DNA of 64,000 bases from Magicicada septendecula (taxonomy: Eukaryota; Arthropoda; Insecta; Hemiptera; Cicadidae), in assembly GCA_034769895.1 (NCBI GenBank), contig CM068373.1:201542134-201606133 (forward strand), read 5' to 3'. A program made the position numbers and the translations under genes. Of the stretch, positions 21,604-35,132 are shown piece after piece. Positions within the stretch are counted from its first letter, which is position 1. Each line of letters opens with the position of its first letter. The notes beneath the pieces are model-generated. The model searched no databases. It saw only the letters and a program-made list of their open reading frames with translations, and had not been told where the DNA came from.

Positions 21604-22194
21604 ATGAGTAATAAGGATAATATTGCAATAGAAATCAGTACCGCTGATGTAAATTTAACTAGTGAAATGGATGTTCAGCCAACTCAAACAAGTCCGATTG
21701 ACGAAGCAGATACACCTGTATCTGTTGTATATGTAGAAGCAGAGAAGGTCTCTACATCCATGTCAGTTAGTCCATAAATTAAATCAGATAGTACTGCTGC
21801 TATGATGCAGCTCTTATTAAACAAATTTGATGAAAAATTTACAAATTTGAATGACAAATTTGATAGTATTGATATCAAGTTCAATGAACTAAAAAATGAA
21901 ATTAAAATAGGTCACGAGAAGCTCGTTAAGCAGTTTGAGAAGGTCATCACAAAATTAGACAAGAGTTTAAGTCAATTAGAAACCCAGAAGGTAAATAGTA
22001 CCCAGAAAAATGAAGTACTGACTAATAGAATAAACAACAATGATAATGTGAATAAAGAATTTACAGGTAGTAAAAATATGGTGTTAGAAAATGATAATGA
22101 AAGTATGATGAATGATAATGAGGTGTTTGAGTGTATTGAGTCAGAAAGAAAGTATTTTTGTACAAGGGATGCAGGGGGTAGAATTTTATTTTGA
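21604..22194 (+). pseudogene. ORF1 with nonsense codon 58, copy 5
   Basis: It has the same TAA as copy 4, here at 21775-21777, with an internal Met frame from 21802. Sharing of a rare nonsense mutation shows that the copy was duplicated after it was inactivated. Confidence 0.7.
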
Positions 22195-22816
22195 TGTTGT
22201 GTTAGGGGGTGAAGAAAAGTCTTCACGTATTTTTTATAAGGACAAGAGTTCCTTCAATTTATATTTAGGAGACGATAGGTCTACAAATAAAGTTTCTTGG
22301 TGTTTTTGTGTACCTAATAAGTGGTGCAGAAATTTTAAGTTAGGGACCCCTGCATATTTGGAGAGAGAGAGTGTATTTTGGTGTTATGGAGAGAAATGTA
22401 TTAAGAAAGAAAGTATAGAGAGATATTGTGAGAAAAAGAAAGTAATAAAATTTTTTAAAGTAAATAGAAAGTACAGAGAATTGGTAGAGAGGTTAGGCAT
22501 AGATGTGGTATATGAAAATAATGAATACTTACCTTACAGTAACAATGATATTGGAATAACAATAAATGATGAGAATAATGGTATTCCATTATTCTTACCT
22601 GTGGTAGAAAATTATGAGGACAATTACAAAATGAAAAACCAAAGTATAACATATGATATTACTGAGATAAACGGAACCCTACTCGATCGTGACTTGATAC
22701 ATTTATTGGATAGTTGTCTGATATATGAATATAATATTTCTAATCATAAAATTTATTTATTAAAAAATAAATTCAATAGACCTAAGATTCGGATGTTATT
22801 CAACGATGGAGGGTAG
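22112..22816 (+). CDS. ORF2 basic Cys-rich protein, copy 5
   Basis: Intact, and identical in protein sequence to the copy 4 product as far as I can read. Confidence 0.5.
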   Translation: MIMRCLSVLSQKESIFVQGMQGVEFYFDVVLGGEEKSSRIFYKDKSSFNLYLGDDRSTNKVSWCFCVPNKWCRNFKLGTPAYLERESVFWCYGEKCIKKESIERYCEKKKVIKFFKVNRKYRELVERLGIDVVYENNEYLPYSNNDIGITINDENNGIPLFLPVVENYEDNYKMKNQSITYDITEINGTLLDRDLIHLLDSCLIYEYNISNHKIYLLKNKFNRPKIRMLFNDGG

Positions 22817-25664
22817 AGTGTTTCAATTGTGTAATGAACGTTAAATATATGTGAAAAGTGGTATTGAATTGGACTGCATATGGACTGAGTTTGATAAATA
22901 ACAAAATAATGAGTTGGAGTGTATATTTTTCACTGTTTTATATGTATTTATATATCAATGTATTTATGTATTTTTGATGTTGTATTACAGGTATATTTTG
23001 TGTACCCTAGTTATGATGTATTTTAATAATTAACATGTTTTGTTTAATTAAACTTGTTTAAACAAATGAATAATATTTAAAGGTCAAATATTGAATTAAA
23101 ATAGTAGAAAAGAAAGTTGTGCTACCTTTATAACAGAAGTAAATTATTAATTAATAGAAAGTTTTTAATGAAGTTCAATTATTATTTACTTTGTAATGAA
23201 GGTAATTACTAATGAATAATAATGTAATAAGTAAGAATATATATATTTGAATTTTGAGAGGTATTGTTATGAGTAGGTGAGAGATGAATTTTATAAGACA
23301 AATGTCAATGATTACAGCAAGGTAGAATGATTAAACAGGGATAGAGCCTGGGTATAAATAGAAGCAGGTGAGTTATTTAATTGAAGTTAATGGGAGTTAG
23401 ATAGTTAAGAATTTTGAAGTAAATAATACAAAGAGAATTATTAGATATTTAGGGACACAGTAGTTAGTGATTATTTGTAGAGGTAAATAAAGTAAAGGTA
23501 TAAACATATATTTGTTATTGATGATATTTTGTAGTGGGGGTGAGGTGATAAGGAGTAGCCAACTTATAGTGTTGTGGCAGGTAATAGCGTAGTTTAAGGG
23601 AGTGTTTGCCGAATTATTTGGAAGGGCAAAATATTATGAGTGAATATAGCCAGTTAGGGAACACCCATCTCTGTGCAAAGACGAGCGGTGCCATAGGATT
23701 TAATTGAATTTAGTAAAGGTGTTTATAATTGAGATATTGGTGTCATGATAGGTAAATTTGGTTGTCAGTTAGAAGAAAGGAGAGTAAGATTATAATAAGT
23801 AAAGGCATAGTGAATATAGGAGTCATCCAGACTAAACAGTGATAGAAGGTGAAAGGTTAGGTAGTTAGGTAGGTAGAAGGTTCAGAATAGAAAGGAAATA
23901 AAATAATAATAATATTATAATAATAATAACATGAATATTAATAATAAATGTGAAATAATATTATAATAGTTGATGTCTAATTAATGAATTAATTAATTGT
24001 AAATTTTATGATTTAAATGCAATTTTAAATAGAATATGAAAATTTTAATGCAAATCTTAATCAAGATTAAATATGTAATTACAAAACTATTTCAATGTAT
24101 TACTGTATTAATATTAATGTATCAGTGTTAATTATCAATGTATTATCATGTATTATGTATTTATGTTATGAAATTTTAACATAATTTATGGAAATTATGT
24201 GTATGAAGGGATAAATATAATTGGTGCTGTTAATACCAACTATTAACTGTTAATAATAATAATAATTTTAATTTAACCATTCAATAAGATTTATGAATAA
24301 ATAATACCATACAGATTTATTAATTATTTTGTTTTTCTATAATTTGTTTTTCTCCATGTTTGGGAGATTTATATGGGAATTTTCATATTTTCAGTAATAT
24401 AATCCTTTTTATATCAATATGTTTCTTTTGTAATTATAATAATTATAAAATGGAAAGAGTTAAATATTATCGATGGGAATCGAAACAATTTATTAATTCA
24501 GGGTAGTCCATAATGAGAAGGGAAATTCTATATAATTCTTGTGAGTTACGTTTTTAGTAGTATATTTTTAGTACTATATTTTAGTAGTATATCAAGCAAA
24601 CCCAGTGCTTATTAGCACAAACCAGCACCTAGCTAAGGGGAACCAGATCAGTTAAGGATAGAGTGATTTACCAAGTCACTATTTTGAGATTTTTCGTTTA
24701 TTGTTTCAGTGTTTGGTGATATGACAGCAGTCCTGAGCTGGCCAGCGCGTCAGAGCAGGGGCGTTACGCGCCTAAGTGGCCTTATGGTGTTGGGATCTCG
24801 AAGGAGAAGTCCAGTAAGGTCATGTAGGTACTGTCATCATCATCAGACCACGGGTGAGTTATTGTTTTCTTTTATATAAATTGTAAGGGGGTTGTGGCAA
24901 CCTATCCTGGCTGATCCCTTTAGGAAGTATGAAAGGGTCAATGAAAGTTTTTATGCTTCGGCACAAAATCTTTTATTGAGGGGGTTTTGTAATGGTACAA
25001 TTATGGTACAATTTTTAATCAACCTAAATATGGTATAAAAAACCATAAATATTGTATTCCTTCATTTGTAGTAATTTGGTCAAAATTAAATAACCATTTA
25101 ATAACCTTTATAAATATACCGTGAGTGGACTATATAAATATTTGCCAGGATTCTGACTGTTTCATACCAAAAAACGTGAAGCCCAGCAAAAAACTGTATG
25201 TTGTTTATTGAGATAAAAGCGACGATCCTTGATTACGTCAGCAACGAAGAATGTCTTGATGAAACTGTCAACAACCAAACAATAGACGAGTGATGTAGAT
25301 TCACCCCACCTCGGAAATATGGAACAAAGAATCTGTGTCATTTCAACAGGGAACGTGATCGCAGCCGGCCGGCAACTCGTTCACGAAGAGTGAATTTTAA
25401 CTTTCACACCACTAAAAGTGGTTAATTAACTATTTAGAAACAGTGCTGTAAATCTACAACTACAAGATGTGACCGGTAACGTAAACGGTAAACTCGCGGT
25501 GTGCGTAGTTTTACCGAACGAACAACTGCTACAGATTTGGTGAGAACGTTCCAAACATTTTTTTTTATCAAAATCAAAATTCAATACATAATGACCAATT
25601 CTAATCAAAAACTTAAAATATGAGCTCATTAAATTAAAATTAAAATAATAAATTGTACCAGTGT

Positions 25665-25682
25665 GAGAGAGAGAGAGAGAGA
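25665..25682 (+). repeat. (GA)9 microsatellite, copy 6
   Basis: Nine units, the same allele as copy 2, which shares this copy's 5' half. Confidence 0.97.
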
Positions 25683-26326
25683 GTGATATAAATTATGCTG
25701 GGTTGTGCGACAAAGATATTCATATATTCAATCTATTACTATATAATCTTTATATCATACGTAATATTTACATGTTTCATAAATACATGTCATGATTTTG
25801 GAGGGTAAAATTGTTTTGCAAACGCCAGTGGCGTAATATGTGGATTCGAGTCATTTTTCAATATGTATTAATATTCAAGTTACATACTAATAAAAGTAAT
25901 TTATACATGATATTTTGTGTATGTTTTATTTCAGGTAGGCTATTTCACAAACATGGTTCGTGTTGCACGAACCCTGGCCCGAAACGTAAATTTGTGTAAT
26001 GTTGTCAAATTGTACAACATGGCGTCCGGTTGAAAAAGTGATAGTCATTTACTAGTACATACAAAAGTACAATTTTTATGGTAACTAATTAAACGATAAA
26101 AAGCTAGTAGTTACAGATTGCGCCCGTAATAACAGGGACGAGTAGTTACAGATGGCGCGTGCCGTCCAGGGACTCGACATAAAATATAATTTTATGTAGA
26201 CTATACCTACCGGTATGTGAAATAACTACCTGAGGTAATAGTGTTAAAGTACGTAACACGTGCGCAAGGTAAGGTTAACATTTTAGGTTACAAACATATA
26301 TGTTTTAGTAACATAAAATTGCAAGT

Positions 26327-26917
26327 ATGAGTAATAAGGATAATATTGCAATAGAAATCAGTACCGCTGATGTAAATTTAACTAGTGAAATGGATGTTCA
26401 GCCAACTCAAACAAGTCCGATTGACGAAGCAGATACACCTGTATCTGTTGTATATGTAGAAGCAGAGAAGGTCTCTACATCCATGTCAGTTAGTCCAGAA
26501 ATTAAATCAGATAGTACTGCTGCTATGATGCAGCTTTTATTAAACAAATTTGATGAAAAATTTACAAATTTGAATGACAAATTTGATAGTATTGATATCA
26601 AGTTCAATGAACTAAAAAATGAAATTAAAATAGGTCACGAGAAGCTCGTTGAGCAGTTTGATAAGGTCATCACAAAATTAGACAAGAGTTTAAGTCAATT
26701 AGAAACCCAGAAGGTAAATAGTACCCAGAAAAATGAAGTACTGACTAATAGAATAAACAACAATGATAATGTGAATAAAGAATTTACAGGTAGTAAAAAT
26801 ATGGTGTTAGAAAATGATAATGAAAGTATGATGAATGATAATGAGGTGTTTGAGTGTATTGAGTCAGAAAGAAAGTATTTTTGTACAAGGGATGCAGGGG
26901 GTAGAATTTTATTTTGA
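26327..26917 (+). CDS. ORF1 coiled-coil protein, copy 6
   Basis: Open for 196 codons. It carries K109E, a charge reversal inside the second coiled-coil segment, plus two silent changes (CTC to CTT in the Leu run, and GAC to GAT at Asp112). Confidence 0.6.
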   Translation: MSNKDNIAIEISTADVNLTSEMDVQPTQTSPIDEADTPVSVVYVEAEKVSTSMSVSPEIKSDSTAAMMQLLLNKFDEKFTNLNDKFDSIDIKFNELKNEIKIGHEKLVEQFDKVITKLDKSLSQLETQKVNSTQKNEVLTNRINNNDNVNKEFTGSKNMVLENDNESMMNDNEVFECIESERKYFCTRDAGGRILF

Positions 26918-27538
26918 TGTTGTGTTAGGGGGTGAAGAAAAGTCTTCACGTATTTTTTATAAGGCAAGAGTTCCTTCAATTTATATTTAGGAGACGATAG
27001 GTCTACAAATAAAGTTTCTTGGTGTTTTTGTGTACCTAATAAGTGGTGCAGAAATTTTAAGTTAGGGACCCCTGCATATTTGGAGAGAGAGAGTGTATTT
27101 TGGTGTTATGGAGAGAAATGTATTAAGAAAGAAAGTATAGAGAGATATTGTGAGAAAAAGAAAGTAATAAAATTTTTTAAAGTAAATAGAAAGTACAGAG
27201 AATTGGTAGAGAGTTTAGGCATAGATGTGGTATATGAAAATAAAGAATACTTACCTTACAGTAACAATGATATTGGAATAACAATAAATGATGAGAATAA
27301 TGGTATTCCATTATTCTTACCTGTGGTAGAAAATTATGAGGACAATTACAAAATGAAAAACCAAAGTATAACATATGATATTACTGAGATAAACGGAACC
27401 CTACTCGATCGTGACTTGATACATTTATTGGATAGTTGTCTGATATATGAATATAATATTTCTAATCATAAAATTTATTTATTAAAAAATAAATTCAATA
27501 GACCTAAGATTCGGATGTTATTCAACGATGGAGGTTAG
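26835..27538 (+). pseudogene. ORF2, frameshifted in copy 6
   Basis: One A is missing at 26964/26965 (AAGGCAAG for AAGGACAAG), about 130 nt into the frame. The rest is open only from the internal Met at 27080 (152 codons), like copy 1 but through an independent mutation. It carries R127S and N137K, as in copies 2 and 3, but keeps Ser178. Confidence 0.65.
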
Positions 27539-30386
27539 AGTGTTTCAATTGTGTAATGAACATTAAATATATGTGAAAAGTGGTATTGAATTGGACTGCA
27601 TATGGACTGAGTTTGATAAATAACAAAATAATGAGTTGGAGTGTATATTTTTCACTGTTTTATATGTATTTATATATCAATGTATTTATGTATTTTTGAT
27701 GTTGTATTACAGGTATATTTTGTGTACCCTAGTTATGATGTATTTTAATAATTAACATGTTTTGTTTAATTAAACTTGTTTAAACAAATGAATAATATTT
27801 AAAGGTCAAATATTGAATTAAAATAGTATAAAAGAAAGTTGTGCTACCTTTATAACAGAAGTAAATTATTAATTAATAGAAAGTTTTTAATGAAGTTCAA
27901 TTATTATTTACTTTGTAATGAAGGTAATTACTAATGAATAATAATGTAATAAGTAAGAATATATATATTTGAATTTTGAGAGGTATTGTTATGAGTAGGT
28001 GAGAGATGAATTTTATAAGACAAATGTCAATGATTACAGCAAGGTAGAATGATTAAACAGGGATAGAGCCTGGGTATAAATAGAAGCAGGTGAGTTATTT
28101 AATTGAAGTTAATGGGAGTTAGATAGTTAAGAATTTTGAAGTAAATAATACAAAGAGAATTATTAGATATTTAGGGACACAGTAGTTAGTGATTATTTGT
28201 AGAGGTAAATAAAGTAAAGGTATAAACATATATTTGTTATTGATGATATTTTGTAGTGGGGGTGAGGTGATAAGGAGTAGCCAACTTATAGTGTTGTGGC
28301 AGGTAATAGCGTAGTTTAAGGGAGTGTTTGCCGAATTATTTGGAAGGGCAAAATATTATGAGTGAATATAGCCAGTTAGGGAACACCCATCTCTGTGCAA
28401 AGACGAGCGGTGCCATAGGATTTAATTGAATTTAGTAAAGGTGTTTATAATTGAGATATTGGTGTCATGATAGGTAAATTTGGTTGTCAGTTAGAAGAAA
28501 GGAGAGTAAGATTATAATAAGTAAAGGCATAGTGAATATAGGAGTCATCCAGACTAAACAGTGATAGAAGGTGAAAGGTTAGGTAGTTAGGTAGGTAGAA
28601 GGTTCAGAATAGAAAGGAAATAAAATAATAATAATATTATAATAATAATAATATGAATATTAATAATAAATGTGAAATAATATTATAATAGTTGATGTCT
28701 AATTAATGAATTAATTAATTGTAAATTTTATGATTTAAATGCAATTTTAAATAGAATATGAAAATTTTAATGCAAATCTTAATCAAGATTAAATATGTAA
28801 TTACAAAACTATTTCAATGTATTACTGTATTAATATTAACGTATCAGTGTTAATTATCAATGTATTATCATGTATTATGTATTTACGTTATGAAATTTTA
28901 ACATGATTTATGGAAATTATGTGTATGAAGGAATAAATATAATTGGTGCTGTTAATACCAACTATTACCTGTTAATAATAATAATAATTTTAATTTAACC
29001 ATTCAATAAGATTTATGAATAAATAATACCATATAGATTTATTAATTATTTTGTTTTTCTATAATTTGTTTTTCTCCATGTTTGGGAGATTTATATGGGA
29101 ATTTTCATATTTTCAGTAATATAATCCTTTTTATATCAATATGTTTCTTTTGTAATTATAATAATTATAAAATGGAAAGAGTTAAATATTATCGATGGGA
29201 ATCGAAACAATTTATTAATTCAGGGTAGTCCATAATGAGAAGGGAAATTCTATATAATTCTTGTGAGTTACGTTTTTAGTAGTATATTTTTAGTACTATA
29301 TTTTAGTAGTATATCAAGCAAACCCAGTGCTTATTAGCACAAACCAGCACCTAGCTAAGGGGAACCAGATCAGTTAAGGATAGAGTGATTTACCAAGTCA
29401 CTATTTTGAGATTTTTCGTTTATTGTTTCAGTGTTTGGTGATATGACAGCAGTCCTGAGCTGGCCAGCGCGTCAGAGCAGGGGCGTTACGCGCCTAAGTG
29501 GCCTTATGGTGTTGGGATCTCGAAGGAGAAGTCCAGTAAGGTCATGTAGGTACTGTCATCATCATCAGACCACGGGTGAGTTATTGTTTTCTTTTATATA
29601 AATTGTAAGGGGGTTGTGGCAACCTATCCTGGCTGATCCCTTTAGGAAGTATTAAAGGCTCAATGAAAGTTTTTATGCTTCGGCACAAAATCTTTTATTG
29701 AGGGGGTTTTGTAATGGTACAATTATGGTACAATTTTTAATCAACCTAAATATGGTATAAAAAACCATAAATATTGTATTCCTTCATTTGTAGTAATTTG
29801 GTCAAAATTAAATAAACATTTAATAACCTTTATAAATATACCGTGAGTGGACTATATAAATATTCGCCAGGATTCTGACTGTTTCATACCAAAAAACGTG
29901 AAGCCCAGCAAAAAACTGTATGTTGTTTATTGAGATAAAAGCGACGATCCTTGATTACGTCAGCAACGAAGAATGTCTTGATGAAACTGTCAACAACCAA
30001 ACAATAGACGAGTGATGTAGATTCACCCCACCTCGGAAATATGGAACAAAGAATCTGTGTCATTTCAACAGGGAACGTGATCGCAGCCGGCCGGCAACTC
30101 GTTCACGAAGAGTGAATTTTAACTTTCACACCACTAAAAGTGGTTAATTAACTATTTAGAAACAGTGCTGTAAATCTACAACTACAAGATGTGACCGGTA
30201 ACGTAAACGGTAAACTCGCGGTGTGCGTAGTTTTACCGAACGAACAACTGCTACAGATTTGGTGAGAACGTTCCAAACATTTTTTTTTATCAAAATCAAA
30301 ATTCAATACATAATGACCAATTCTAATCAAAAACTTAAAATATGAGCTCATTAAATTAAAATTAAAATAATAAATTGTACCAGTGT

Positions 30387-30404
30387 GAGAGAGAGAGAGA
30401 GAGA
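30387..30404 (+). repeat. (GA)9 microsatellite, copy 7
   Basis: Nine units. Confidence 0.97.
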
Positions 30405-31048
30405 GTGATATAAATTATGCTGGGTTGTGCGACAAAGATATTCATATATTCAATCTATTACTATATAATCTTTATATCATACGTAATATTTACATGTTTC
30501 ATAAATACATGTCATGATTTTGGAGGGTAAAATTGTTTTGCAAACGCCAGTGGCGTAATATGTGGGTTCGAGTCATTTTTCAATATGTATTAATATTCAA
30601 GTTACATACTAATAAAAGTAATTTATACATGATATTTTGTGTATGTTTTATTTCAGGTAGGCTATTTCACAAACATGGTTCGTGTTGCACGAACCCTGGC
30701 CCGAAACGTAAATTTGTGTAATGTTGTCAAATTGTACAACATGGCGTCCGGTTGAAAAAGTGATAGTCATTTACTAGTACATACAAAAGTACAATTTTTA
30801 TGGTAACTAATTAAACGATAAAAAGCTAGTAGTTACAGATTGCGCCCGTAATAACAGGGACGAGTAGTTACAGATGGCGCGTGCCGTCCAGGGACTCGAC
30901 ATAAAATATAATTTTATGTAGAGTATACCTACCGGTATGTGAAATAACTACCTGAGGTAATAGTGTTAAAGTACGTAACACGTGCGCAAGGTAAGGTTAA
31001 CATTTTAGGTTATAAACATATATGTTTTAGTAACATAAAATTGCAAGT

Positions 31049-31639
31049 ATGAGTAATAAGGATAATATTGCAATAGAAATCAGTACCGCTGATGTAAATT
31101 TAACTAGTGAAATGGATGTTCAGCCAACTCAAACAAGTCCGATTGACGAAGCAGATACACCTGTATCTGTTGTATATGTAGAAGCAGAGAAGGTCTCTAC
31201 ATCCATGTCAGTTAGTCCAGAAATTAAATCAGATAGTACTGCTGCTATGATGCAGCTCTTATTAAACAAATTTGATGAAAAATTTACAAATTTGAATGAC
31301 AAATTTGATAGTATTGATATCAAGTTCAATGAACTAAAAAATGAAATTAAAATAGGTCACGAGAAGCTCGTTAAGCAGTTTCACAAGGTCATCACAAAAT
31401 TAGACAAGAGTTTAAGTCAATTAGAAACCCAGAAGGTAAATAGCACCCAGAAAAATGAAGTACTGACTAATAGAATAAACAACAATGATAATGTGAATAA
31501 AGAATTTACAGGTAGTAAAAATATGGTGTTAGAAAATGATAATGAAAGTATGATGAATGATAATGAGGTGTTTGAGTGTATTGAGTCAGAAAGAAAGTAT
31601 TTTTGTACAAGGGATGCAGGGGGTAGAATTTTATTTTGA
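31049..31639 (+). CDS. ORF1 coiled-coil protein, copy 7
   Basis: Intact. D112H falls at a position that is Asp in most copies and Glu in copies 1, 4 and 5, so residue 112 is the most variable site of the coiled coil. There is one silent AGT to AGC change at Ser132. Confidence 0.6.
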   Translation: MSNKDNIAIEISTADVNLTSEMDVQPTQTSPIDEADTPVSVVYVEAEKVSTSMSVSPEIKSDSTAAMMQLLLNKFDEKFTNLNDKFDSIDIKFNELKNEIKIGHEKLVKQFHKVITKLDKSLSQLETQKVNSTQKNEVLTNRINNNDNVNKEFTGSKNMVLENDNESMMNDNEVFECIESERKYFCTRDAGGRILF

Positions 31640-32261
31640 TGTTGTGTTAGGGGGTGAAGAAAAGTCTTCACGTATTTTTTATAAGGACAAGAGTTCCTTC
31701 AATTTATATTTAGGAGACGATAGGTCTACAAATAAAGTTTCTTGGTGTTTTTGTGTACCTAATAAGTGGTGCAGAAATTTTAAGTTAGGGACCCCTGCAT
31801 ATTTGGAGAGAGAGAGTGTATTTTGGTGTTATGGAGAGAAATGTATTAAGAAAGAAAGTATAGAGAGATATTGCGAGAAAAAGAAAGTAATAAAATTTTT
31901 TAAAGTAAATAGAAAGTACAGAGAATTGGTAGAAAGGTTAGGCATAGATGTGGTATATGAAAATAATGAATACTTACCTTACAGTAACAATGATATTGGA
32001 ATAACAATAAATGATGAGAATAATGGTATTCCATTATTCTTACCTGTGGTAGAAAATTATGAGGACAATTACAAAATGAAAAACCAAAGTATAACATATG
32101 ATATTACTGAGATAAACGGAACCCTACTCGATCGTGACTTGATACATTTATTGGATAGTTGTCTGATATATGAATATAATATTTCTAATCATAAAATTTA
32201 TTTATTAAAAAATAAATTCAATAGACCTAAGATTCGGATGTTATTCAACGATGGAGGGTAG
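31557..32261 (+). CDS. ORF2 basic Cys-rich protein, copy 7
   Basis: Intact at 234 codons with the common protein form (Arg127, Val132, Asn137, Ser178). It pairs with an intact ORF1. Confidence 0.5.
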   Translation: MIMRCLSVLSQKESIFVQGMQGVEFYFDVVLGGEEKSSRIFYKDKSSFNLYLGDDRSTNKVSWCFCVPNKWCRNFKLGTPAYLERESVFWCYGEKCIKKESIERYCEKKKVIKFFKVNRKYRELVERLGIDVVYENNEYLPYSNNDIGITINDENNGIPLFLPVVENYEDNYKMKNQSITYDITEINGTLLDRDLIHLLDSCLIYEYNISNHKIYLLKNKFNRPKIRMLFNDGG

Positions 32262-35108
32262 AGTGTTTCAATTGTGTAATGAACATTAAATATATGTGAA
32301 AAGTGGTATTGAATTGGACTGCATATGGACTGAGTTTGATAAATAACAAAATAATGAGTTGGAGTGTATATTTTTCACTGTTTTATATGTATTTATATAT
32401 CAATGTATTTATGTATTTTTGATGTTGTATTACAGGTATATTTTGTGTACCCTAGTTATGATGTATTTTAATAATTAACATGTTTTGTTTAATTAAACTT
32501 GTTTAAACAAATGAATAATATTTAAAGGTCAAATATTGAATTAAAATAGTACAAAAGAAAGTTGTGCTACCTTTATAACAGAAGTAAATTCTTAATTAAT
32601 AGAAAGTTCTTAATGAAGTTCAATTATTATTTACTTTGCAATGAAGGTAATTACTAAGGAATAATAATGTAATAAGTAAGAATATATATATTTGAATTTT
32701 GAGAAATATTGTTATGAGTAGGTGAGAGATGAATTTTATAAGACAAATGTCAATGATTACAGCAAGGTAGAATGATTAAACAGGGATAGAGCCTGGGTAT
32801 AAATAGAAGCAGGTGAGTTATTTAATTGAAGTTAATGGGAGTTAGATAGTTAAGAATTTTGAAGTAAATAATACAAAGAGAATTATTAGATATTTAGGGA
32901 CACAGTAGTTAGTGATTATTTGTAGAGGTAAATAAAGTAAAGGTATAAACATATATTTGTTATTGATGATATTTTGTAGTGGGGGTGAGGTGATAAGGAG
33001 TAGCCAACTTATAGTGTTGTGGCAGGTAATAGCGTAGTTTAAGGGAGTGTTTGCCGAATTATTTGGAAGGGCAAAATATTATGAGTGAATATAGCCAGTT
33101 AGGGAACACCCATCTCTGTGCAAAGACGAGCGGTGCCATAGGATTTAATTGAATTTAGTAAAGGTGTTTATAATTGAGATATTGGTGTCATGATAGGTAA
33201 ATTTGGTTGTCAGTTAGAAGAAAGGAGAGTAAGATTATAATACGTAAAGGCATAGTGAATATAGGAGTCATCCAGACTAAACAGTGATAGAAGGTGAAAG
33301 GTTAGGTAGTTAGGTAGGTAGAAGGTTCAGAATAGAAAGGAAATAAAATAATAATAATATTATAATAATAATATATGAATATTAATAATAAATGTGAAAT
33401 AATATTATAATAGTTTATGTCTAATTAATGAATTAATTAATTGTAAATTTTATGATTTAAATGCAATTTTAAATAGAATATGAAAATTTTAATGCAAATC
33501 TTAATCAAGATTAAATATGTAATTACAAAATTATTTCAATGTATTACTGTATTAATATTAATGTATCAGTGTTAATTATCAATGTATTATCATGTATTAT
33601 GTATTTATGTTATGAAATTTTAACATGATTTATGGAAATTATGTGTATGAAGGGATAAATATAATTGGTGCTGTTAATACCAACTATTACCTGTTAATAA
33701 TAATAATAATTTTAATTTAACCATTCAATAAGATTTATGAATAAATAATACCATACAGATTTATTAATTATTTTGTTTTTCTATAATTTGTTTTTCTCCA
33801 TGTTTGGGAGATTTATATGGGAATTTTCATATTTTCTGTAATATAATCCTTTTTATATCAATATGTTTCTTTTGTAATTATAATAATTAAAAAATGGAAA
33901 GAGTTAAATATTATCGATGGGAATCGAAACAATTTATTAATTCAGGGTAGTCCATAATGAGAAGGGAAAATCTATATAATTCTTGTGAGTTACGTTTTTA
34001 GTAGTATATTTTTAGTACTATATTTTAGTAGTATATCAAGCAAACCCAGTGCTTATTAGCACAAACCAGCACCTAGCTAAGGGGAACCAGATCAGTTAAG
34101 GATAGAGTGATTTACCAAGTCACTATTTTGAGATTTTTCGTTTATTGTTTCAGTGTTTGGTGATATGACAGCAGTCCTGAGCTGGCCAGCGCGTCAGAGC
34201 AGGGGCGTTACGCGCCTAAGTGGCCTTATGGTGTTGGGATCTCGAAGGAGAAGTCCAGTAAGGTCATGTAGGTACTGTCATCATCATCAGACCACGGGTG
34301 AGTTATTGTTTTCTTTTATATAAATTGTAAGGGGGTTGTGGCAACCTATCCTGGCTGATCCCTTTAGGAAGTATGAAAGGCTCAATGAAAGTTTTTATGC
34401 TTCGGCACAAAATCTTTTATTGAGGGGGTTTCGTAATGGTACAATTATGGTACAATTTTTAATCAACCTAAATATGGTATAAAAAACCATAAATATTGTA
34501 TTCCTTCATTTGTAGTAATTTGGTCAAAATTAAATAAACATTTAATAACCTTTATAAATATACCGTGAGTGGACTATATAAATATTTGCCAGGATTCTGA
34601 CTGTTTCATACCAAAAAACGTGAAGCCCAGCAAAAAACTGTATGTTGTTTATTGAGATAAAATGGACGATCCTTGATTACGTCAGCAACGAAGAATGTCT
34701 TGATGAAACTGTCAACAACCAAACAATAGACGAGTGATGTAGATTCACCCCACCTCGGAAATATGGAACAAAGAATCTGTGTCATTTCAACAGGGAACGT
34801 GATCGCAGCCGGCCGGCAACTCGTTCACGAAGAGTGAATTTTAACTTTCACACCACTAAAAGTGGTTAATTAACTATTTAGAAACAGTGCTGTAAATCTA
34901 CAACTACAAGATGTGACCGGTAACGTAAACGGTAAACTCGCGGTGTGCGTAGTTTTACCGAACGAACAACTGCTACAGATTTGGTGAGAACGTTACAAAC
35001 ATTTTTTTTTATCAAAATCAAAATTCAATACATAATGACCAATTCTAATCAAAAACTTAAAATATGAGCTCATTAAATTAAAATTAAAATAATAAATTGT
35101 ACCAGTGT

Positions 35109-35132
35109 GAGAGAGAGAGAGAGAGAGAGAGA
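35109..35132 (+). repeat. (GA)12 microsatellite, copy 8
   Basis: Twelve units. Confidence 0.97.

Larger units (their letters stand above)
19032..23794 (+). repeat. Tandem monomer copy 5
   Basis: 4763-bp type I copy, sister of copy 4. It shares copy 4's ORF1 nonsense codon, the TTTATATGC variant near 19250, the TTGGACAAA variant near 20314 and the GTAGAAAAG variant near 23104. Confidence 0.98.
23795..28516 (+). repeat. Tandem monomer copy 6
   Basis: 4722-bp copy whose 5' half (to about ORF1) matches copy 2 in its rare variants. Its 3' half is different. ORF2 has lost one base near 26964. Confidence 0.98.
28517..33239 (+). repeat. Tandem monomer copy 7
   Basis: 4723-bp type II copy with 9 GA units and both ORFs open. 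From ORF2 onward it shares TTCTTAATTAAT and CTAAGGAAT (near 32590-32660) with copies 8 and 9. Confidence 0.98.

Noticed and set aside
14265-23794. Copies 4 and 5 as a pure assembly duplication
   Set aside because: Not excluded, but the differing GA lengths and the ACTTTT/AATTTT difference suggest two real copies; kept as a finding with this caveat.
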